Below are positions 10,286 through 20,144 of a stretch of 64,000 nt of DNA, piece after piece. The position numbers were made by a program, and so were the translations under genes. Below the pieces are notes generated by a model that did no database searches, was not told the DNA's origin, and saw only the letters and a list, made by a program, of their open reading frames with translations. Source of the stretch: Candidatus Poseidoniaceae archaeon (GTDB taxonomy: Archaea; Thermoplasmatota; Poseidoniia; Poseidoniales; Poseidoniaceae); assembly GCA_016777125.1 (NCBI GenBank), contig JADHSC010000001.1, positions 1 through 64,000 on the forward strand, read 5' to 3'. Each line of letters begins with the position of its first letter. The stretch's first letter is position 1.

Positions 10286-11680
10286 ATGTTTGCAAGCCTT
10301 CATCTGATAACAGATGTTGGCATTGGTATGGCAAAGGGTTCGACAAACCGGTGGAATCACCGCGGCAAAGAGCCTCATCCAAGCCATATTGAAGCCCTTG
10401 ATGTAAAAGAAAACACTAGTCTCATGGACATGGGATGGAAACTCCCCCCCTCGAAGAGCCATTTGATTCGAATGATGCATTTGTGTGCATTAAGCGAGAA
10501 TGAACACACACTGTCTGGAGTAACGACTCTCGGAGAAGATCCTGAAAGTATGGCTCGTTGTCTTGAACAACTTGGTGTTCAAATCACCAGAACTCAGGAT
10601 AAATTGGTAATTAAAAGTCCAGGGATTTCAGGATTTTCACGCCCAAAAAGTGTCTTATATGCAGGGAATTCTGGAACAGCGTTACGTTTTTTGATGGGAT
10701 TAGCATCCAGAACAAATTTCTCAATCATGCTCGATGGAGATGCAAGTTTACGTAATAGAGATCACCAAGATTTACTTAATTCATTGAAATCACTCGGAGT
10801 CGAATGCTCGTATGAAACCAAACATGAGCGTCTTCCAATCGTTCTTCAAGGTCCTTGGAACAAACATCATATGAAAGTTGATACATCAAAATCTTCTCAA
10901 CCATATTCCAGTTTATTGCTAGCGACTGAAGCAATCAAACAGCCCTGTGTCATAGAAAGAAGTTCAATCGCAGTCAGTAAGAGGCATGCTCAACTTACAA
11001 TGGATTTGATGGTGGAATGCGGCGCAGTTATCGAACACGAACAAAATAAGACCATAGTTCATCCATGGAAATCAAAGCCCCCGAAGAATTGGCAAGTGCC
11101 ACCTGATGCTTCGATGTTGGCATTTACCGCTCTTTCTTGTATCGTTGCAAACAGAGAGATTACTGTAGTAAATCTTCCAACCAAAGAAGATTCGATCGGT
11201 CATGAAGTGTTATTGGAAAAGTTACCAGAGATTGGGCTTACATTGACTGAAAACATTCTCGCTCCTTCTGAAACTTATTCAATAGTTAACATTGACTTGA
11301 TAGATGCAAATGACTTGCTACCGCCACTCTCTGCAATTCTTGCCTTGACTGGCGGAGGTACAATTTCAGGCGCAGCCCATGCAATGTTCAAAGAAAGCAA
11401 TCGTATTACGAAAACTGCGGAGATGCTTCAACAATTTGGAATTGAATGCATCATAAAGGACGATGGGATGACAATCAGAGGAAATCAGTCGATTCAAAAA
11501 CCAACCTCAATGGTTGAAACATTTGGAGATCATCGTCTTCAGATGACTGCCATTATTTTGGCTACAAAGGTTGGAGCGACAGTAGAGGGACCCCGACTCC
11601 ACCAAGTCGCAGATCCTTCTTTTCTCAATAGACTCTCAACCATGCCTACCGAAGTGCTTGTCAAGGGAGTCCAGAGATAA
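10286..11680 (+). CDS. aroA: 3-phosphoshikimate 1-carboxyvinyltransferase (EPSP synthase)
   Basis: PPSKSHLIRMMHL, YAGNSGTALRFLMGL, FKESNRITKTAEML, FGDHRLQM; true start may be internal. Confidence 0.92.
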   Translation: MFASLHLITDVGIGMAKGSTNRWNHRGKEPHPSHIEALDVKENTSLMDMGWKLPPSKSHLIRMMHLCALSENEHTLSGVTTLGEDPESMARCLEQLGVQITRTQDKLVIKSPGISGFSRPKSVLYAGNSGTALRFLMGLASRTNFSIMLDGDASLRNRDHQDLLNSLKSLGVECSYETKHERLPIVLQGPWNKHHMKVDTSKSSQPYSSLLLATEAIKQPCVIERSSIAVSKRHAQLTMDLMVECGAVIEHEQNKTIVHPWKSKPPKNWQVPPDASMLAFTALSCIVANREITVVNLPTKEDSIGHEVLLEKLPEIGLTLTENILAPSETYSIVNIDLIDANDLLPPLSAILALTGGGTISGAAHAMFKESNRITKTAEMLQQFGIECIIKDDGMTIRGNQSIQKPTSMVETFGDHRLQMTAIILATKVGATVEGPRLHQVADPSFLNRLSTMPTEVLVKGVQR

Positions 11681-13606
11681 GCGCAGTGCTGTTGGGCGGC
11701 CATGGACGCAAGCCCATGGATTTGGAACGTGACGCATGTCGTCGAGTAGACGACGCATTTCAGCAATACTCAATTCGTCATTTGCTTTCACAGCACCCCT
11801 GCAAGCATTGAGGAATGCCAGATGGTCTTTTCTTCGTTCAATTGTTTCTAAAGGAGCTCCATCCTCGCTTACATCTTGTAAGAGGTCGAATAAAAACGGT
11901 TGAATTTCATCACCATCGAGGAGACGAGGAGCTTGAACTACATGCCATTCTTCATCTGATTGATGTTCAAGTGAAAATCCGAGATCGTTTAATTTCTCCA
12001 TAGAAGCTTCCAATCGTGCTTGTTGAGTCAAATTGAAATGGATAGGCGTAGGTACCAAACGGGGTTGTGGCTCCCAAATCGTTGGATCATGACGAAGTCG
12101 TTCGTATCGAATGCGCTCGTGTAAAGCGTGCTGGTCAATCAGAAGAAGTTCCTCTCCCGCTTGAGCAAGAATGTAGGAATCAGCAAATTGCGACAATGGT
12201 TCCATCTTTGGTATATCGTTCCCACTTAACTTCAGTGGAGATTCCTGACTTGGGAGAATACTTCCTCCAAGTCCTGCGTGCCGGTGCAATGCTCGTTCTT
12301 CTTTGGAAAGGGCTGGAGCGATTGGAGTTGAATCCATCCCCGGTAACAATTTTTGAGCAGATGCTGCTGTTGATTGAGGCCGTAACTTCTCATCATTGTC
12401 AATTGATTCTTCAGCAACCTTCCCAACAAGATTGAGTTGTGTCCCTGCAGCGAGCGCCCATGCTGGTGGAGCGGGCGTTTCCTGAGGGTTTTTCTCTTCG
12501 GCTTTGGGAACAAGAAGTTCTTGTATTGGCTTTTCTATAGACTGTTGTGAAAGACCTTCGAGCCCTTGAAGTTCACCACTTGGATCAGGTTGTGTTGGGG
12601 AGGAAGCAAGCGTATGTGCGATGGCTCGTTCAAGACGCTCGAGCACACGCCACGAATGACGCAAGCGTACTTCTCGTTTCGTAGGATGGACGTTTACATC
12701 CACCTCATTCGCAGGAACTTCGAGGTGAAGAACTGTTACAGGGTGCCTACCCTGCATAAGGCGGGTACGATAGCCTCTTCGTATTGCTTGATGGAACGGT
12801 GTTGATGCAACCGGCCTACCGTTTACGAGAATGTGAATCTCATCTCCTTTACCCCTCGAAATATCTGGAGTGCTGATGTAACCAGACCATGTTTCATCAC
12901 CAGGAACACTCGCATCATCATCAGGCTGTTGAAGAGGAAGGAGGGAGGAGGATTGGCCTCCTAAAACATCATACAAGCGATCTTCAATTGTGTCGACTTT
13001 TGGTAAATGAAGGGTGGAACGCCCATCAATGGTACATCGGAAGCCAACATTTGGATGGGCGATTGCATGAGCGACAACAACCTCTACGATTCTCGCATGT
13101 TCCGTTGCAGGTCTGCGTTGAAAACCTAATCTGACAGGGGTATTTTCGAAGAGATGTTCGACTGTAACAACAGTACCTTTAGCCATCCCAGATGGTTCAA
13201 TCTCTCCTTTATCACCATCCTCCATGTGGATACTGCGACCTTCTTGACCATCTGGACGAGAAGCAACTGTAAGTTTTGACACCATTCCGATACTTGCAAG
13301 AGCCTCTCCTCGGAAGCCAAGTGTGTATATCTCATTGAGATCTTCTGGAGACTTCATTTTCGAAGTTGCATGTCGGTCGAGAGAAAGTGCAAGGTCCTCT
13401 TGGTGAATACCACTCCCATTGTCTTCGATTTGTATCTTATCAAAACCGCCTCTTTCAATGATGACATGAATCGAAGTAGAGCCTGCATCAAGTGAATTCT
13501 CAAGAAGTTCTTTGACGACTTGTGCAGGACGTTCAACGACTTCTCCTGCAGAAATATGACCAATCGTCTTCTCATCGAGTTGCTGAATTCGGTTTGGTTC
13601 GCTCAC
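11636..13606 (-). CDS. mutL: DNA mismatch repair protein MutL
   Basis: GHL-ATPase motifs: IGHISAGEVVERPAQVVKELLENSLDAG, IEDNGSGI, TLGFRGEALASI; NVHPTKREVRL; C-terminal dimerisation region. Confidence 0.96.
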   Translation of the reverse strand: MSEPNRIQQLDEKTIGHISAGEVVERPAQVVKELLENSLDAGSTSIHVIIERGGFDKIQIEDNGSGIHQEDLALSLDRHATSKMKSPEDLNEIYTLGFRGEALASIGMVSKLTVASRPDGQEGRSIHMEDGDKGEIEPSGMAKGTVVTVEHLFENTPVRLGFQRRPATEHARIVEVVVAHAIAHPNVGFRCTIDGRSTLHLPKVDTIEDRLYDVLGGQSSSLLPLQQPDDDASVPGDETWSGYISTPDISRGKGDEIHILVNGRPVASTPFHQAIRRGYRTRLMQGRHPVTVLHLEVPANEVDVNVHPTKREVRLRHSWRVLERLERAIAHTLASSPTQPDPSGELQGLEGLSQQSIEKPIQELLVPKAEEKNPQETPAPPAWALAAGTQLNLVGKVAEESIDNDEKLRPQSTAASAQKLLPGMDSTPIAPALSKEERALHRHAGLGGSILPSQESPLKLSGNDIPKMEPLSQFADSYILAQAGEELLLIDQHALHERIRYERLRHDPTIWEPQPRLVPTPIHFNLTQQARLEASMEKLNDLGFSLEHQSDEEWHVVQAPRLLDGDEIQPFLFDLLQDVSEDGAPLETIERRKDHLAFLNACRGAVKANDELSIAEMRRLLDDMRHVPNPWACVHGRPTALRLSLDSLDKHFGRHG

Positions 13607-13610
13607 TTAA

Positions 13611-16244
13611 TCATCCCTCCAACTGTGTTTGAAGATCTTCCAACAACTTGTAAGCCTCTCGAGGAGATAAATCATCAAGATTGACATCGAGTAATTTGTC
13701 TAAGACAGATTGTTGAAGTTGTGAAGGGCCACTCGGCGCAGATTCTGTTGTCTGCATGGCAGCGGCTGCGAAATATCCCATCAAAGAAGACTGCCCAGCC
13801 TCCCGAGTTTGGGGGGCTCCATCTCTGCCAGCCTTTGCTCCTTGGGCTTGTTGTTCAAGGAAAGCAAGGAGATCTGAGGCACGTTCAACCACAGGACGTG
13901 GCAAACCTGCAAGGGCTGCAACTTGAATCCCGTAGGATTCATCACATGGGCCATCAGCAACAGTGTGGAGGAAATGGAGTGTGCCATCTTTTTGCGCCAC
14001 CTGAACGTGCACATTTGCTAAGCCATTGATTTCTGATTCCAACCCAACAAGTTGATGGTAATGTGTCGCAAAGAGACTGCGAGCTCCAATTCGATTACAA
14101 ACATCTTCAGTGACTGCCCAAGCAAGAGATAGACCATCAAACGTTGATGTTCCTCTCCCGATTTCATCTAATAATAACAGGGATTGTGGTGTTGCTCGGC
14201 GTAGAATGTGAGCCACTTCAATCATTTCCATCATGAATGTTGAACGGCCTCTTCTCAAATCGTCACTGGCACCCACTCTAGTGAAAATACGGTCAACAAG
14301 TCCAATTTTTGCCTTCTCAGCTGGAACAAGACTTCCTGCTTGAGCAAGGATTGATACGAGGGCTACTGTCCTTATGTAAGTCGATTTACCGCCCATATTT
14401 GGACCAGTGATCAGAAGAAACCTTCTTTTCTCATCCATCATTGCATCATTCGGAACAAACCCTTGTTGTGCTTCAAGAACGGGATGTCGTGCCTGTTCGA
14501 GGTGCATTTTTTTACCCGAAACAATGGATGGTTTTACCCATGAGCGTTGGCGGGCAGTTGCTGAAAAACATTGCAATACATCGATGGCTGCAACACGTGA
14601 AGCAATCTGAGCGAGATGATTTGCATGTCCACGGATATCATCTCTTAATTCACAAAACAAACGGTATTCAATTGCTTTCGATTTACTCTCAGCGGTGAGC
14701 AATAAGTCATCTTGCTCGAGTAAATCATCGGTTACCCAGCGGTCTCCATTGGTCATCTGCTGTTTGCGTTTCCATTCCTCAGGAACCTTAGAAGAATGAG
14801 TTGCTGTCACTTCAATAAACCATCCTATTTGACGATTATTCTTTACTTTCAGACTTGGTATACCCAACTCTTTCCGAAACTTTGTTTCAAGTTCTTTAAA
14901 CCAAGTATGCCCAAGTTCAGAGGCTGACCTGTAGCGATCTAATTCTTCATGAATCCCTTTTCGGATTAACCCTCCATCTCTTAGACTCAATGGAACTTCA
15001 TCGACTAAGGTTCGATTGATCTTTTCAGCAACATCTGTGAGAGCATCCAGATCTTCAACCAAATGCATGAGTAATCCGTCTTCAGTCTCAAGACATAGTC
15101 GCTTGATAGCAGGAAGTCGTTCGATTGCATTTGCTGTTGCAAGAAGATCACGAGCATTTGACCGTCGATAGTTCAATTGTGTTGACAAACGCTCGATATC
15201 AAGCATTCCTTTGAGACATTCTCTCAACAGGTCAAGTCGTTTAGAAGAACGCATTAGAGAAGATACAGCGGAATGTCTAGCTTCGATAGCAGAGACATTC
15301 GAAAGAGGGCGTAAAAGCCATGATTTCAAGCAGCGCCGCCCCATTGCAGTTCTACATTTATTCATTGACCAAAGGAGAGAACCCTCGAATTCTCCGGCAA
15401 GGGTTTGCGTTATCTCTAAATTTCGAAGCGTGGTTTGATCGAGGATCATACCCTCCGACGTTTCTTGAATTTCAACATCACTGATTGCGATGTCATCGTG
15501 TCTATGAACAGTAGCGAGGTAATCTGCAGCAAGTGCAGTGGCTTGGAGAGCCAAAGGAGAATCGTCTAGATCTAGATGTCCAAGATCATTTACTGATAAC
15601 ATTCTCTTTAATCTCTCAAGAGAACGTTTTGCAGGAGCTGCATGTTGACTGATGATGATTGAATCAAGTAAAGAAATCAAATGAAGGACTTCATCAACCT
15701 TGGAATCCGATAAAGTAAGTACAAGTTCACTCGGGCTCCAGCGTAATACTTCGTCATGTATTGAAGCCCATCGGCCATCACCTTGGTGAGTTGTCGCCCA
15801 TGCTTGTCCTGTTGAGGCGTCGATCATTGAAACTGCTACAGAATCTACTGAGACAGAAAGAGCGCAAAGCAGGGCTGAGGAATCCGTACCAATAAGCGAT
15901 TCTTCATAGAGAGAACCGGGCGTATAGACTCTTGTTACGACTCTCTCAAGCAGTTTTGCACCTTCTCTGAGTTCCTGCTCTTGCTCCGCAACTGTGACTT
16001 TGTGCCCAGCACGCAACATTGTCCGAAGATTATCCTCGAGTTGATGCCATGGAAAACCAGCCATAGGGATTGGATTCTCTGCATTTTTATCCCTCGAGGT
16101 GAGTGCTAATCCCATGACTTCGGAACCGATTTCAGCGTCTTGGTGAAACAATTCATAGAAATCGCCCATGCGGAAGAAAAGAACCGTTCCAGGATTCTCT
16201 TCCTTTAGTTCGTGGAATTGGTCCATCATGCTCCTTTTTGTCAT
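13611..16244 (-). CDS. mutS: DNA mismatch repair protein MutS
   Basis: N-terminal GTVLFFRMGDFYELFHQDA; Walker A TGPNMGGKSTYIRTVAL; LLLDEIGRGTSTFDGLSLAWAV; SLFATHYHQL. Confidence 0.97.
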   Translation of the reverse strand: MTKRSMMDQFHELKEENPGTVLFFRMGDFYELFHQDAEIGSEVMGLALTSRDKNAENPIPMAGFPWHQLEDNLRTMLRAGHKVTVAEQEQELREGAKLLERVVTRVYTPGSLYEESLIGTDSSALLCALSVSVDSVAVSMIDASTGQAWATTHQGDGRWASIHDEVLRWSPSELVLTLSDSKVDEVLHLISLLDSIIISQHAAPAKRSLERLKRMLSVNDLGHLDLDDSPLALQATALAADYLATVHRHDDIAISDVEIQETSEGMILDQTTLRNLEITQTLAGEFEGSLLWSMNKCRTAMGRRCLKSWLLRPLSNVSAIEARHSAVSSLMRSSKRLDLLRECLKGMLDIERLSTQLNYRRSNARDLLATANAIERLPAIKRLCLETEDGLLMHLVEDLDALTDVAEKINRTLVDEVPLSLRDGGLIRKGIHEELDRYRSASELGHTWFKELETKFRKELGIPSLKVKNNRQIGWFIEVTATHSSKVPEEWKRKQQMTNGDRWVTDDLLEQDDLLLTAESKSKAIEYRLFCELRDDIRGHANHLAQIASRVAAIDVLQCFSATARQRSWVKPSIVSGKKMHLEQARHPVLEAQQGFVPNDAMMDEKRRFLLITGPNMGGKSTYIRTVALVSILAQAGSLVPAEKAKIGLVDRIFTRVGASDDLRRGRSTFMMEMIEVAHILRRATPQSLLLLDEIGRGTSTFDGLSLAWAVTEDVCNRIGARSLFATHYHQLVGLESEINGLANVHVQVAQKDGTLHFLHTVADGPCDESYGIQVAALAGLPRPVVERASDLLAFLEQQAQGAKAGRDGAPQTREAGQSSLMGYFAAAAMQTTESAPSGPSQLQQSVLDKLLDVNLDDLSPREAYKLLEDLQTQLEG

Positions 16245-16320
16245 CTACTCACCTCTCCGGACACTAACCGATTTAGAGGGTAATGCCGAGGCATCATTAA
16301 GGTTCGCCGCGAACGTTATC

Positions 16321-17553
16321 CTAACGTTTCTTTTGCAACAAAGTACGATCTATGATCGTGTACAATTGAGTTCCAAGCATCAAAACACCTGCGAAGATGA
16401 AGAGGAAATTGAGGAAACCTCGTCCAGAGGCCATTGACCCTTCAAGAGTCAAATCCAACGAAAGGCGGTCTGGCTCTCCCTTCGTATTGTAACCATGAAT
16501 GTACAAGGAATCGCCTTCTATGAGGACAACTGTTGGTTGGAGAGGTAGAGCATATTGTAAGTTCTTTGTTGTCTCTTCACCAGTTTCTACATCCATTCTT
16601 AAAATGGATTTACTCCCCAGTTCTCCGAAAAACCAAAGTCGATGTTCACAAGGTTCGTAGACCATCGCTGTTGCAGAAGTGCTATGAATCTCAATTGAAT
16701 CCTTTGAGATAATGTATACCTCTTGGTCCGAGGCTGCTGCTGCGAGCCCGTCCTTCATAGAAGTCAACGAGTGCACTTCACTGCCGTTACCCATAACTGG
16801 CGATATCAGAACTTGAGGCACATTTGAGCCCCCTGCCCAAGTGATGTGGGCGAAGACAATCTTCGAGCCGAGTAGAGCAGGGTTGTCGTCATGATAGGTG
16901 AATACGCCTGTTGCAATATACGTATCATCTTCAAGGAAAACTAAATCAGTCCAGGATACTGAAGGGTCAGGAGAAGATGAAATCGTAACACCTGACATAC
17001 CCAATCCACGAACACCTGATCCTCCATCTTCGGATGTGATTAAAACACGATTGTTGAGGATTAAATCCGATGTATCTTTAGCTATGCCTTGGATACTGAA
17101 AGACGACCCCATCCCATCATCTAGGATTTGATTCGAAGGCATACCATTGACAACAGTTGTAATCGTGTTTTCGGTCGCTGAATAAGTCACTGTACCTTCT
17201 TCATCCGATTCAAAAAAGGTAACATCTCGGATGGTCTCATGATCGAACGGAACAATGTCATTCACATTTGCAGAGGATAATTGTTGATACATTTTCATGC
17301 CTGAGCCATTCAGAAGAATTGCAGAATGTGCACCGTCCCAGTCCGAGTTGGCATGATAGTCAATTTCGATGATATGATGGCCATCATCAAAAGCGAAGTT
17401 TTCATCAGAATCAACTCCGAGTACCATACCTTCTAAATTACGGGTACCTCCGATGAGGAACCCTCCTATGACTACGAATACCAAAAACAACCCGAGTGCG
17501 AGCCATTGATGCTCTGACTCTTCCTCGAGCAACTTCCTCCAGCCACTCGCCAT
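16321..17553 (-). CDS. Membrane-anchored beta-propeller-like extracytoplasmic protein
   Basis: 410 aa; N-terminal TM (WLALGLFLVFVVIGGFLIGG) and C-terminal TM (FLNFLFIFAGVLMLGTQLY) flanking beta-rich repeats. Confidence 0.6.
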   Translation of the reverse strand: MASGWRKLLEEESEHQWLALGLFLVFVVIGGFLIGGTRNLEGMVLGVDSDENFAFDDGHHIIEIDYHANSDWDGAHSAILLNGSGMKMYQQLSSANVNDIVPFDHETIRDVTFFESDEEGTVTYSATENTITTVVNGMPSNQILDDGMGSSFSIQGIAKDTSDLILNNRVLITSEDGGSGVRGLGMSGVTISSSPDPSVSWTDLVFLEDDTYIATGVFTYHDDNPALLGSKIVFAHITWAGGSNVPQVLISPVMGNGSEVHSLTSMKDGLAAAASDQEVYIISKDSIEIHSTSATAMVYEPCEHRLWFFGELGSKSILRMDVETGEETTKNLQYALPLQPTVVLIEGDSLYIHGYNTKGEPDRLSLDLTLEGSMASGRGFLNFLFIFAGVLMLGTQLYTIIDRTLLQKKR

Positions 17554-17688
17554 AACACCTCCTAACGTTGAACCATTATGTTCCTTGCTCTAAAAAACCC
17601 CTATCTTTTTGTAAAAATATGTTCTTAGGAATACATCGGAGGGATGATAAGGGAAACATTAGTCGCATGGATGCTAGGAGTAGATGTT

Positions 17689-18228
17689 ATGGCACGTAAA
17701 CCCGCATCAATGTACCGCCGACTCAAAGGACCTGCTTACACACGACGCAAGTTTATTGGCGGTGTTCCAAACAACCGTATTCTCTCTTTCCACTCAGGAA
17801 ACCGCCGTGCTGCGGAGACAGGAGGATTCTCTGTTGTTCTCGAATTGAGAGCAAACAATGATTGTCAAATCCGACACACTGCCCTAGAAGCAGCCCGTGT
17901 TATTTCAAACTCAACCATCCGTAACGAGGCTGGCGCACAAGGATACGCACTTCGGATCCACACATACCCTCACCACGTTCTCCGTGAAAACAAGCAAGCG
18001 ACTGGTGCTGGTGCAGACCGTGTATCACAAGGTATGCGCTGTGCATTTGGTAAGAATGTGGGAACTGCTGCACGTGTTCGCCGTGGACAACGTGTTGTTT
18101 CACTCCACGTCAACCCAGAACACTACCTTACTGCCAAGGATGCTTTGCGCAAGGCAGGAATGAAATTCCCAACACCAACAACAACTCGTGTTGTTCGTGG
18201 CGCAGAACACCTCAAGGGTCTCGTTTGA
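17689..18228 (+). CDS. rpl10e: 50S ribosomal protein L10e (uL16 family)
   Basis: MARKPASMYRRLKGPAYTRRKFIGGVP...ALRIHTYPHHVLRENKQATGAGADRVSQGMRCAFGK; Met at 17689 preferred over ORF start 17644. Confidence 0.96.
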   Translation: MARKPASMYRRLKGPAYTRRKFIGGVPNNRILSFHSGNRRAAETGGFSVVLELRANNDCQIRHTALEAARVISNSTIRNEAGAQGYALRIHTYPHHVLRENKQATGAGADRVSQGMRCAFGKNVGTAARVRRGQRVVSLHVNPEHYLTAKDALRKAGMKFPTPTTTRVVRGAEHLKGLV

Positions 18229-18314
18229 ACCTCATGCAAAGGCTGCCCACCAGGGTGGTTTGAATGCGAAGTATGATTGATGATGGGCTTATAGCAAGAA
18301 TATAGGGTGAGAAT

Positions 18315-20096
18315 ATGCGAGTCGCAGTTTTGAAGGAAGACAATTGTCAACCAAAGAAATGTAATGACGAATGTTTCCACTATTGCCCTCCTGTTCGAAA
18401 CGGACAAGAATGCATCGTTATGGATGACAAATCTGGGAAACCACACATCTCTGAATCACTCTGCATTGGATGTGGAATCTGTATTAACAAATGCCCACAT
18501 GATGCATTGATCATCGAACAACTCCCAAGTGAATTGGAAAGCGATATGATTCATCGTTACAGTCTTAATGGATTCAGATTGTTCCGCCTACCTACGCCAA
18601 CAAAGGAATCTGTCGTAGGAATTCTTGGCCCGAACGGTATGGGTAAATCTACGGCTTTCAATGCTCTTTCAGGGCGAATGATACCAAATCTGGGAGATTG
18701 GTTGAACAAAGAACCAGAGTGGGAAGATGTGGTTAATTCACTTCCAAAAGGTGAACTTCGTGATTTCTTCATGGCTGTACGTGATGGTGGAATCAAAGTA
18801 GCACTCAAGCCACAAAATGTCGATCGACTGCCTAAACGTGTTCAAGGAACTGTCGAAGCCTTGCTACGACGAGTCGATGAGCGAAATATGTTCGATGAGA
18901 TGACAGCCGCCTTAGGAATCGATCACCTTCTCGACCGAACCGTCCAGCAACTCTCTGGTGGAGAATTACAACGAATGGCGATTTGTGCAACGATTCTACG
19001 AGATGTTGATGTCTATTTCTTCGATGAACCGTCGTCTTATCTTGACATTCACGAACGAATGCGAATCGTACGGATTATTCAAAAACTGGCAGAAACAAAG
19101 CGTGTGATAGTTATTGAACACGATTTAGCGGTCCTTGACGTACTTGCAGATCTTGTCCATATCGTCTATGGGCAGAAAGGAGCGTTTGGAATATTTACAC
19201 CCGCTCGCTCCACACGAACTGCAATCAATGCATACCTTGATGGATTCTTAGTTGAGGAAAACGTTCGAATCAGAGACAAACCAATTCGTTTCCTCAAGCA
19301 CCATGAACGATCTGTTGAAACAGGCAGTGTTGTTGTTCAATGGGGGGACCTTGGAAAGAAACTGGGTTCATTCGAATTATCGACAGGAGAAGGTTCTGTT
19401 CATCGCTCTGAAGTCGTCGGTGTAGTCGGACCTAATGGGACTGGAAAGACGACGATGATCAAAATCTTAGCTGGCGAACATGAATACGATAGCGGTTGGG
19501 TTACTGCAAATGCAAAAATATCGTACAAGCCTCAACACATTGATGCTGATATGGATTGTACTGTCCAAATGTGGCTTGATAGTGAACTCGGGATGCGATG
19601 GCGAAGCGGTGAATTCAACGTCAATGTCATACGCGCATTAGGTGTTGATTCCCTACTGCCTAAGCGTGTGAAAAAACTCTCAGGCGGTGAACGACAAGCT
19701 GTAGCAATTGCGCTCTGTCTTGGAAGAGATGCTGACTTGTACCTTCTTGACGAACCATCGGCTCACCTTGATGCAAATGCACGTATGGAAGCCGCTAAGG
19801 CAATTCGTAGAACGATGGAAGCGAATGAAAAATCGGCATTTGTCATCGATCACGACGTCTATTTCATCGACATCGTCAGTGATTCATTACTTGTTTTCGA
19901 AGGCGAAGGTGGCGTAAAGGGCAAGGCAATGGGGCCATATTCCCTTCGTGAGGGAATGAATCGGTTCCTGAACGATGTTAACGTCACATTCCGTAGAGAT
20001 CATGATTCCAAACGTCCACGAATCAATAAATCTGAAAGTCGAAAAGATCGTGAACAAAGGGAAATTGGAGACTATTATTCGTTCAATGTCAGATAG
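18315..20096 (+). CDS. Ribosome recycling ATPase ABCE1 / Rli1 (RNase L inhibitor homologue)
   Basis: N-terminal ferredoxin (CIGCGICINKCPHDAL), two ABC domains (GPNGMGKSTAFNALSG; GPNGTGKTTMIKILAG) with LSGGELQR and LSGGERQA signatures. Confidence 0.97.
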   Translation: MRVAVLKEDNCQPKKCNDECFHYCPPVRNGQECIVMDDKSGKPHISESLCIGCGICINKCPHDALIIEQLPSELESDMIHRYSLNGFRLFRLPTPTKESVVGILGPNGMGKSTAFNALSGRMIPNLGDWLNKEPEWEDVVNSLPKGELRDFFMAVRDGGIKVALKPQNVDRLPKRVQGTVEALLRRVDERNMFDEMTAALGIDHLLDRTVQQLSGGELQRMAICATILRDVDVYFFDEPSSYLDIHERMRIVRIIQKLAETKRVIVIEHDLAVLDVLADLVHIVYGQKGAFGIFTPARSTRTAINAYLDGFLVEENVRIRDKPIRFLKHHERSVETGSVVVQWGDLGKKLGSFELSTGEGSVHRSEVVGVVGPNGTGKTTMIKILAGEHEYDSGWVTANAKISYKPQHIDADMDCTVQMWLDSELGMRWRSGEFNVNVIRALGVDSLLPKRVKKLSGGERQAVAIALCLGRDADLYLLDEPSAHLDANARMEAAKAIRRTMEANEKSAFVIDHDVYFIDIVSDSLLVFEGEGGVKGKAMGPYSLREGMNRFLNDVNVTFRRDHDSKRPRINKSESRKDREQREIGDYYSFNVR

Positions 20097-20144
20097 ACAT
20101 AGAAAATGAAGAGAGTCTAAAGGGAACAACTACGAGCGGTCAAT

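Noticed and set aside
18240-18262. CCACCAGGGTGG small dyad after rpl10e as a terminator
   Set aside because: Only a 5-bp stem with 2-nt loop and no T-tract; not distinguishable from chance.
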